Source of the DNA: Eikenella longinqua
Lineage (GTDB): Bacteria > Pseudomonadota > Gammaproteobacteria > Burkholderiales > Neisseriaceae
Direction: 5' to 3'
Assembly: GCF_001648355.1 (NCBI RefSeq)
Contig: NZ_LXSL01000021.1
Coordinates: 56,387 to 62,194, forward strand
Length of the DNA stretch: 5,808 nucleotides
Within the stretch, counting starts at the first letter, position 1. Each line of letters starts with the position of its first letter. Positions 1 through 5,808 of this stretch are shown here, piece after piece. Both the position numbers and the translations under genes were made by a program. The notes below the pieces were generated by a model. The model was not told the origin of the DNA. It worked only from the letters and a program-made list of their open reading frames with translations, and made no database searches.

Positions 1-30
1 GCTGGTTTCGTTTTCGCGGAGGCTTGGTTT

Positions 31-42
31 TTCAGGTAGCCT
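31..42 (-). other. DNA uptake sequence (AG-eikDUS), perfect copy
   Basis: The plus strand reads TTCAGGTAGCCT, the reverse complement of AGGCTACCTGAA, the uptake dialect known from Eikenella. In Neisseriaceae such 12-mers are recognised by the minor pilin ComP during natural transformation. This copy lies 8 bp beyond the ruvA stop codon, a common gene-end position for DUS. AGGCT on the ruvA strand can pair with an AGCCT 13 nt downstream, but that stem is too short to call a terminator. The remaining bases 1-30 hold nothing I can identify. Confidence 0.85.
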
Positions 43-50
43 TTATCTGT

Positions 51-632
51 TTATTTCAGCAGGTTTTTCAGGGCAAGGCGCACGCCTTCGCCCACTTCGG
101 TGCCGGGGGGGATGCCTTTGGTGGCGCTGCGGGCTTCTTTTTCGTTGTAGCCGAGGGCGAGCAGGGTGCTGACGATGTCTTCGCTGGTATCGCCGGCTTG
201 GGCGGCGGGCTGGGCTTGGGCGCCACCGGAGGGGGCGAGCTTGCCGCGCAGTTCGAGCACCATGCGTTCGGCGGTTTTCTTGCCGATGCCGGGGGCGGAG
301 GAGAGGCGTTTGATGTCTTCGGCGGCGATGGCGGCGGCGAGCTCGTCGGCGCTCATGGCGGAGAGGATGCCGAGCGCGGTTTTGGCGCCGATGCCGCTCA
401 CTTTGATGAGCTGGCGGAAGGTGTTGCGCTCGCTGTGGCTGCCGAAGCCGAAGAGGAGGTGGGCGTCTTCGCGCACGATGAGCTGGGTGTGCAGCGATAC
501 GGGCTGGCCCACGGGGGGCAGGGCGCAGAAGGTTTGCATGGATACGTCCACTTCGTAGCCCACACCGTTTACGTCAATCAGGATTTGCGGGGGGAGGGCT
601 TCGATGAGTGTGCCGGAAAGTCTGCCGATCAT
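51..632 (-). CDS. ruvA: Holliday junction branch migration protein RuvA
   Basis: RuvA binds four-way DNA junctions as a tetramer and loads the RuvB motor, which drives branch migration in recombinational repair; RuvC then resolves the junction. The 193-residue product is close to the usual ~200. It starts MIGRLSGTLIE, and residues 1-63 form the OB-fold domain. Two helix-hairpin-helix motifs follow, VSGIGAKTALGIL (78-90) and APGIGKKTAERMV (113-125), which contact DNA backbone. An Ala/Gly/Gln-rich linker (about 133-148) leads to the C-terminal RuvB-binding domain (149-193). The ATG at 632 gives the canonical N-terminus. Its likely Shine-Dalgarno, AGG nine bases upstream, lies in a near-perfect DUS. 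A TATAAT on the minus strand at 668-663 is the likely -10. Neither ruvB nor ruvC is in the window, and the gene appears to be transcribed alone, divergently from the lipoprotein gene. Confidence 0.98.
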   Translation of the reverse strand: MIGRLSGTLIEALPPQILIDVNGVGYEVDVSMQTFCALPPVGQPVSLHTQLIVREDAHLLFGFGSHSERNTFRQLIKVSGIGAKTALGILSAMSADELAAAIAAEDIKRLSSAPGIGKKTAERMVLELRGKLAPSGGAQAQPAAQAGDTSEDIVSTLLALGYNEKEARSATKGIPPGTEVGEGVRLALKNLLK

Positions 633-635
633 GTG

Positions 636-647
636 GGGCTACCTGAA
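636..647 (+). other. Degenerate DNA uptake sequence in the ruvA leader (11/12)
   Basis: The plus strand reads GGGCTACCTGAA, differing from AG-eikDUS AGGCTACCTGAA only at the first base. It lies in the ruvA 5' untranslated region, ending 3 bp before the ruvA start codon. On the ruvA strand it reads TTCAGGTAGCCC, and its AGG is the only plausible ribosome-binding element for ruvA. Confidence 0.6.
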
Positions 648-662
648 AAATGGGAAAGCGGC

Positions 663-668
663 ATTATA
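663..668 (-). promoter_or_regulatory. Predicted -10 box of ruvA
   Basis: The minus strand reads TATAAT here, 30 bp upstream of the ruvA start codon. At the optimal 17-bp distance the -35 position (686-691) reads ATTATA on the minus strand, a poor match to TTGACA. The assignment rests on the -10 box and its position alone. Confidence 0.5.
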
Positions 669-685
669 TCGGTTTCTCTATAAGT

Positions 686-691
686 TATAAT
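686..691 (+). promoter_or_regulatory. Predicted -10 box of the lipoprotein gene
   Basis: TATAAT on the plus strand, 42 bp upstream of the lipoprotein start codon. No TTGACA-like hexamer is present at 16-18 bp, and there is no extended TG motif. The -35 position is occupied by the -10 box of the divergent ruvA promoter. Confidence 0.5.
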
Positions 692-733
692 GGCGGCAGC
701 GTGAATTTTTAACCGGTTTGGGAGGGAAATATC

Positions 734-1201
734 ATGGAAAAACGTCATTTGGCCGCCTGCGTTTGCGCGGCTTGGCTGCTTGCGGGCTGCACCGGCAGCG
801 ATGTGATGCTGGGTTTGGGCTTCGGCGGCCGTCATTTCGGCATGGGAACGGGCTTGAGCATTCCGGTGGGCAGCCGCAGAAATGTGCAGGATTTGCGCGA
901 TCTGCGCATCATCGAAGAGCAGGTGCTGACTTATTTCGACGCGGAAGGTCGGCCTTCCAACGCGGCGGTGAAAGGCGGCTACTACCGCCAGCTCTTAAGC
1001 CGGCAGGGCGGCGGTTATCTGGTGCAGGATTTCTACGAAACCGGCCAGAAGCGCAGCGATGCCATGCTTCTGGCCCGCGATGCCCTTTACAATTTCCGCG
1101 CCCACCCGCAAAACGGCGTGCTCACCACCTATGCCATCAACGGCAATATCCTGTATCAGCAGAATTTTAGAGACGGGAAGATGGTGTCGGCATCGTATTG
1201 A
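734..1201 (+). CDS. Small outer-membrane-type lipoprotein of unknown function
   Basis: The 155-residue product begins with a lipoprotein signal: Lys/Arg at positions 3-4, a hydrophobic stretch (6-17), and a lipobox LAGC with Cys19 as the predicted lipidated residue. The residue after the cysteine is Thr rather than Asp, so retention in the inner membrane by an Asp+2 rule is not indicated. A Gly-rich segment follows (about 26-47: GLGFGG, GMGTGL). Then comes a mixed polar domain with aromatic GGYY, GGYLVQDFYETG and NGNILYQQNFRDGKM segments, which loosely recall repeats of the MORN type; I do not claim that family. The start is supported by GGGAGGG at 720-726, 7 bases upstream of ATG. It is monocistronic: divergent from ruvA, followed by a hairpin, and glmS has its own promoter. 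I do not recognise a named homologue; location and lipidation are inferred. Confidence 0.85.
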   Translation: MEKRHLAACVCAAWLLAGCTGSDVMLGLGFGGRHFGMGTGLSIPVGSRRNVQDLRDLRIIEEQVLTYFDAEGRPSNAAVKGGYYRQLLSRQGGGYLVQDFYETGQKRSDAMLLARDALYNFRAHPQNGVLTTYAINGNILYQQNFRDGKMVSASY

Positions 1202-1224
1202 GCGTGGGCTGAAATCAGCGCAAC

Positions 1225-1245
1225 AGGCTGCCTAACCGGCAGCCT
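1225..1245 (+). terminator. Hairpin after the lipoprotein gene, possible terminator
   Basis: AGGCTGCC (1225-1232) and GGCAGCCT (1238-1245) form a perfect 8-bp stem with a 5-nt loop, 24 bp after the lipoprotein stop. Only a short AGTTT follows, so termination strength is uncertain. Each arm resembles the start of a DUS of related genera (AGGCTGCCTGAA type) but is not a full DUS. Confidence 0.5.
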
Positions 1246-1249
1246 AGTT

Positions 1250-1258
1250 TGCTATAAT
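1250..1258 (+). promoter_or_regulatory. Extended -10 promoter of glmS
   Basis: TGCTATAAT matches the extended -10 consensus TGnTATAAT, with the consensus hexamer TATAAT at 1253-1258. There is no clear -35 box 17 bp upstream, which an extended -10 can tolerate. Transcription would start near 1265, giving a leader of about 48 nt before glmS. Confidence 0.65.
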
Positions 1259-1313
1259 CCGCCCGATTTGGCCGCTGCGGCGGCTGCGAATGAACAACAG
1301 TAAGGACTAAGCA

Positions 1314-3155
<1,842 letters not shown>

Positions 3156-3183
3156 GCTGGCTAAACAAGGATTGGCCAAATGC

Positions 3184-3225
3184 AAACGGCAGTCTGGGAA
3201 CGGAAAGTTCTCAGACTGCCGTTTT
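3184..3225 (+). terminator. Intrinsic terminator of glmS
   Basis: Arms 3184-3201 and 3207-3224 form an 18-bp stem with a single G-T wobble (3197/3211) and a GGAAA loop, ending in a short T-tract (TTTT, 3222-3225) followed by GG and TTTT. It lies 28 bp after the glmS stop. The outer part of the 3' arm and the T-tract are also the first bases of the tandem repeat that follows. On the opposite strand only three T follow the stem, so reverse termination would be weaker. Confidence 0.9.
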
Positions 3226-3554
3226 GGTTTTCAGGTAGCCTTTTGGTTTTCAGGTAGCCTTTTGGTTTTCAGGTAGCCTTTTGGTTTTCAGGTAGCCTTT
3301 TGGTTTTCAGGTAGCCTTTTGGTTTTCAGGTAGCCTTTTGGTTTTCAGGTAGCCTTTTGGTTTTCAGGTAGCCTTTTGGTTTTCAGGTAGCCTTTTGGTT
3401 TTCAGGTAGCCTTTTGGTTTTCAGGTAGCCTTTTGGTTTTCAGGTAGCCTTTTGGTTTTCAGGTAGCCTTTTGGTTTTCAGGTAGCCTTTTGGTTTTCAG
3501 GTAGCCTTTTGGTTTTCAGGTAGCCTTTTGGTTTTCAGGTAGCCTTTTGGTTTT
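3222..3554. repeat. Tandem array of 17 perfect 19-bp units, each with one DUS
   Basis: The unit TTTTGGTTTTCAGGTAGCC repeats seventeen times without a mismatch (3222-3544, 323 bp), followed by a 10-bp partial unit TTTTGGTTTT (3545-3554). Each unit boundary creates TTCAGGTAGCCT, the complete Eikenella-type DUS in reverse orientation; the first is at 3230-3241 and the last at 3534-3545. Nothing separates the units, there is no dyad within a unit, and all DUS point the same way. The array overlaps the glmS terminator T-tract on the left and ends abruptly in a truncated phage gene on the right. No independent gene is seen in it; the only reading frame entering it is the tail end of the phage fragment. 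Perfect identity implies recent expansion or active homogenisation. The copy number should be treated with caution, because short-read assembly can misestimate such arrays. Confidence 0.98.
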
Positions 3555-3791
3555 GCTGCCAACAGGCAAAGGCGCATCCAGTTGTACCGTGCCGCCCGGC
3601 TGCACATCCTGTTCCGCATTCAGCGATACCGTGCAGCCCTGCCCGTGGGATAACACGCGCTCCGTGCCGTTCTCATTCAGCACCACCGCAATCTCGGTCG
3701 GTAGAAACACCTTAAAGCCGAACGGTAGGGCGGTGCTGCTGCCGTCGCCCAGATACACGTCGCTGCGCCTGCTTTCGCGTTCAATCGTCAT
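3516..3791 (-). pseudogene. Phage tail-fibre-like protein, N-terminal fragment cut by the DUS array
   Basis: The ATG at 3791 follows GGAGGG by nine bases and opens a 91-codon frame. Residues 1-79 look like the N-terminal virion-attachment domain of podovirus tail fibres: YLGDGSSTALPFGFKVF (13-29), then PTEIAVVLNENG, QGCTVSLN and a closing PGGTVQLDAPLPVG (65-78). Similar proteins continue past the PLPxG segment into a long fibre. Here the frame enters the DUS array at 3554, and the last 12 residues (KTKRLPENQKAT) are read from repeat sequence before a TGA in the third-from-last unit boundary. The gene thus keeps its 5' end and has lost its 3' end. It lies 68 bp downstream of the large virion gene on the same strand, the usual phage order. 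An upstream in-frame extension to 4019 runs antisense-like through the neighbouring gene and terminator and is not credible. The family assignment is from pattern recognition. Confidence 0.65.
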
Positions 3792-3840
3792 AAAAAAAGA
3801 CCCTCCGGAGTTACCGTGCTTATGGTAACTGCCGAAGGGT
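3792..3840 (-). terminator. Intrinsic terminator between the two phage genes, overlapping the tail gene RBS
   Basis: Read on the minus strand, ACCCTTCGG and its partner CCGGAGGGT enclose GGTAACT/AGTTACC, giving a stem of 15 paired bases with one bulged G (3831) and one C-A mismatch (3805/3835), an 8-nt loop (3816-3823), and a TCTTTTTTT tail (3800-3792). It follows the stop of the large virion gene by about 20 bp. The GGAGGG that serves as Shine-Dalgarno for the tail gene (3806-3801) is in the 3' arm of the stem. Confidence 0.8.
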
Positions 3841-3859
3841 GCTTTTCGAGTGTACCTGG

Positions 3860-5290
3860 CTAGTTCTGCTCGTCGCTGAACATATCCAGCCCGCTCCAGT
3901 CGTCGAGCTGTTCGCCAGCCCGCAGCGTGCCGCGCACCGGCAGGCCGGTGGTCATGCTGATAAGGGTGGCCGTGTCGTACATTCCCTGCTCCAAAGACTG
4001 GCGGAATGCCGCCGTCCAAATGACCGGCTCCATGCTGTTGGCCATCGCCTGTTGTAGGAAGTAGGCGTTGCGGTTGGTCCAGTTCTGCGCCTTCTGATAC
4101 CAGTTCGGGTTAATCAGCGTTTCTTGGATAAAGTCGTCCATCGCCGCGATTTCATTGTCCATGCGGCTGCGCATAAATTCCGAACGCTCGGCCACCGACT
4201 GCTGCATCGCTTTGCGGTTGGCCACAAAGTCCAACGCAGCCGCCGTCATGTAGCGGGTTTTCACTTTTACCCCGGCCAAGAGGAAGCCGGTAATCTGCTG
4301 CACGGAGTTCACGATATTGCCGAACATCAGCGCCATTCCCGCCCGCTGCCGCATCGCCGACCAAAAGCGGCTGAAACCGCCGTCCTCCTGAATCTTGGTT
4401 ACGGTGCGCTGCTTGGCCGCCCGGTTCAGCCACGGCATCAGCATGGATTCCAAAGCCTTGTGCTGGTGGCGGTTCAGCTCCGGCGTAATATCGGAAAGCA
4501 GGCGGCGCACATCGCGCACCGGCACTTCCATATTCGAGAACAAGGCCACCTGTTCGGCGTGGCTCATCAGCCGCGCCAAATCCAACACCAGCGGTCGGTT
4601 GTATTCCACACGGGCCTTGGTAAAGCCTTTCGCCGTGGTCGGGAAGGCGTAATCCATATTCTCGTTTTCTTGCTTGGCCAGTTCGCGCATTTGCCCGTCC
4701 ACCACCAAATCGGCATCAATCTGTGCCGGCACATAGCCGCCGCGAAACTCGCCCCACGGCGTTTGAATCGGGTTGGCGGCAATCTCGTCAAAGTAGTAGC
4801 CGAACACCTCGAAGTGCGCCTGCTGTGCCTTGGCTTTGCTCTGCTCCAGCAAATCCCACACTCCTTGCGCAAACTGCCAATGTCGCTCTTGAATAATGCC
4901 TTCCTCCTGCATCCGGTTGATAAACGCCTCCCAGCGCGCGGTATTCAGCTCGTCCGGCGTATCTTCGCCCCAGCCGCGCCCAATCAGCAGCTTGCGCAGG
5001 TTGCTTTCGTTGCCGCTGTGCAGCATCGCGTGTAGCACTTCGTTGAAAGTAAAGGTGTAATTGAGCTCGTGGCTGTGGATTTTCGGGCGGTCGAAGTCCT
5101 GCTGGATGGGTTCCAGCAGCTCCTTAAATCCTTGTTTAAATTCGTTGGTCTGCTTGCGGTAGGCTTCCGCGCCCTGCTTAATCGGGCGGTAGATGTAGTT
5201 CAAAAAGCCTTGGCCCATTGCTTCAGCCCAGCTTTCCACGCGGGTGGCGCTATACACCAGGCTGCGTAGATTCCAGTTAACGAACGCAAG
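3860..5290 (-). pseudogene. Large phage virion / polyvalent-type protein, C-terminal part (5' truncated)
   Basis: The frame is open from 5518 to the TAG at 3860 (552 codons), but only about residues 81-552 look like genuine protein. The first ~80 codons are the antisense of another phage fragment, so the original 5' end was lost near 5270-5290. The remaining part is rich in Trp, Gln and Glu and largely helical. It includes HFEVFGYYFDEIA (235-247), PWGEFRGGYVPAQ (254-266) and a hydrophobic stretch (about 394-417, MALMFGNIVNSV through LLAGVKV). It ends in an acidic tail DWSGLDMFSDEQN. These features resemble the C-terminal regions of the very large internal-virion or polyvalent proteins (PLxRFG/LPD-type) of podoviruses and related prophages; the family is a recollection of pattern, not a match I can verify. 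It precedes the tail-fibre fragment on the same strand, fitting the internal-virion-then-tail-fibre order. An internal ATG at 5218 could start a product of 452 residues, but has no clear ribosome-binding site. Confidence 0.65.
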
Positions 5291-5539
5291 GGGTGGGATG
5301 AGAAAGGCGAGCAGGAAGCGCGGGAAAACAGCATCCGTATGGGGCAAGACTTTATCGCTTCCGGCGGCTCGCCCGACCGACTGCCGGCAGCGATACAACA
5401 GGCCATCGGCCCGTCTGGAATGCAGGCGATGCGCGAGTATCAGTTCCGCTTGGAACAGGGCGAACAATCCCGCATGGAATACCGCTCGCGCCCGATTTAC
5501 TACGACTTCCTTTATCACCCTGAAAAGCTGATGATATGA
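5270..5539 (+). pseudogene. Phage protein fragment, C-terminal part, opposite orientation
   Basis: From a TAG at 5267 a plus-strand frame runs open to TGA at 5537-5539. From about 5282 it reads as a convincing hydrophilic helical protein: NERKGWDEKGEQEAREN, then MGQDFIASGGSPDRLPAAI, then REYQFRLEQGEQ and YYDFLYHPEKLMI. An ATG exists at 5339, but no ribosome-binding site precedes it and good sequence continues upstream, so this is the 3' end of a longer gene. The opposite-strand reading is His/Arg/Ala-rich and looks antisense. Its last codons overlap the next ATG (ATGA), indicating translational coupling in the parent phage. I do not recognise the family; a virion-associated role is inferred from context only. 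Confidence 0.5.
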
Positions 5540-5738
5540 GTGAAGATCAAATCATGAACCTGTCGCCGGTAATCGGTTTGGATAAGGCTAACAACTTACT
5601 GGAACGCAAACGCCGGCAAGAGCGGGATGGCGACGGATCTGCGCCGAAGGTGGAAGCGGAGGTGCTGAAGCCATCAAAAGCGGCAAAGAAATCCCCGGCG
5701 TCAAACTCGAGAGCAGCGAAAGCCTGCGCATTAAATAA
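5536..5738 (+). pseudogene. Chimeric or frameshifted small phage gene ending in a Gp157-like C-terminus
   Basis: ATG at 5536 overlaps the preceding stop and opens MSEDQIMNLSPVIGLDKANN and LLERKRRQERDGDGSAPKVE. Continued in that frame the protein becomes Lys/Ala/Ser-rich, has no stop before the window end, and overruns the next gene. One frame over, from about 5670, the sequence reads AIKSGKEIPGVKLESSESLR-IK and stops at 5736-5738, 14 bases before the next ATG. That ending is typical of the Siphovirus Gp157 family of phage early proteins (commonly K/AIK-x-G-EE/IPG-x-x-L-SLRIK). Either one base was lost near 5665-5672, so that APKVEAEVLK should run into AIKSGKEI, or two unrelated ends were joined there. 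A normal Gp157 protein is ~160 residues, and its N-terminal coiled-coil part is absent. Confidence 0.5.
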
Positions 5739-5752
5739 CCAAGGAGTAAACC

Positions 5753-5808
5753 ATGACCCAAGTATTTACCCAAATCCGCGACTGGGCAGAAGCCCGCAAC
5801 CTTATCGA
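5753..5808 (+). CDS. MazG-like nucleotide pyrophosphohydrolase, N-terminal part (runs off the window)
   Basis: AAGGAG at 5741-5746 is six bases before the ATG. The 18 complete codons read MTQVFTQIRDWAEARNLI, which is the usual opening of phage and bacterial MazG-like proteins (I-x-x-WA-x-x-RNLI, normally followed by a G-S-T-P-Q segment and the metal-binding ExxE helices). Such enzymes hydrolyse nucleoside triphosphates to monophosphates and sit among phage early genes, consistent with the Gp157-like ending just upstream. The metal-binding residues are beyond the window edge, so the call rests on the N-terminal helix only. Confidence 0.55.
   Translation, partial: MTQVFTQIRDWAEARNLI

Noticed and set aside
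24..683. 219-codon plus-strand frame opposite ruvA
   Set aside because: It is Gly/Ala/Phe-rich, typical antisense of a GC-rich gene, and completely overlaps the clear RuvA on the other strand.
1259..1313. glmS riboswitch/ribozyme or sRNA-type leader
   Set aside because: The leader is only about 48 nt, far too short for the glmS ribozyme, which is known from Gram-positive bacteria.
3156..3225. Tn7-like transposon end downstream of glmS
   Set aside because: No Tn7-type terminal repeat or TnsB-binding repeats are visible; the region is a short spacer and a terminator hairpin.
3222..3554. CRISPR array
   Set aside because: Units are 19 bp, directly abutting and perfectly identical with no unique spacers, and there are no cas genes. 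Each unit is explained by a DUS.
3547..3828. 93-codon plus-strand frame following the array
   Set aside because: Antisense of the tail-fibre fragment, which has an RBS, a good start and a recognisable N-terminal domain on the minus strand.
4124..5035. 303-codon plus-strand frame opposite the large phage gene
   Set aside because: Its composition (many His, Arg, Leu) is that of an antisense shadow; the minus-strand reading gives coherent phage-like motifs.
5291..5518. N-terminal 76 codons of the 552-codon minus-strand frame as genuine protein
   Set aside because: Low-quality Ala/Arg/His-rich sequence antisense to a credible plus-strand phage fragment; treated as a chance extension across a rearrangement breakpoint.

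Overview
The window looks like a Neisseriaceae chromosome of the Eikenella type. The main reason is the 12-mer AGGCTACCTGAA (reverse complement TTCAGGTAGCCT), which is the DNA uptake sequence (DUS) dialect described for Eikenella (AG-eikDUS). It occurs as a perfect copy beside ruvA, as a perfect copy inside glmS, as an 11/12 copy in front of ruvA, and 17 more times in one tandem array. The core proteins (RuvA, GlmS) are of ordinary proteobacterial type.

Positions 1-3225 are ordinary chromosome. ruvA (minus strand, 51-632) and a small lipoprotein gene (plus strand, 734-1201) diverge from a 101-bp gap holding two face-to-face -10 boxes. A hairpin closes the lipoprotein gene. An extended -10 promoter then precedes glmS (1314-3155), which is complete and ends in a strong intrinsic terminator (3184-3225).

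Positions 3222-3554 are the most striking element: seventeen perfect, spacer-free 19-bp direct repeats plus a 10-bp partial copy, each repeat carrying one complete DUS in the same orientation. The array starts inside the T-tract of the glmS terminator and ends inside a phage tail gene, so it is also the junction between core chromosome and prophage debris.

Positions 3555-5808 hold a rearranged podovirus-like prophage remnant with no recognisable DUS. On the minus strand lie the 5' part of a tail-fibre-like gene and, upstream of it, the C-terminal ~470 residues of a large virion or polyvalent-type protein; an intrinsic terminator separates them. Near 5270-5290 the coding strand flips. To the right are a plus-strand C-terminal fragment, a small chimeric or frameshifted reading frame ending like a Gp157-family protein, and the first 18 codons of a MazG-like gene that runs off the window. 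Virion-type and early DNA-metabolism genes lie abnormally close together, as expected for a collapsed prophage.

The best candidate for something undescribed is the tandem DUS array. It could be a dense ComP-binding or uptake element, a variable-number repeat formed by slippage at a terminator, or a scar at the prophage boundary.
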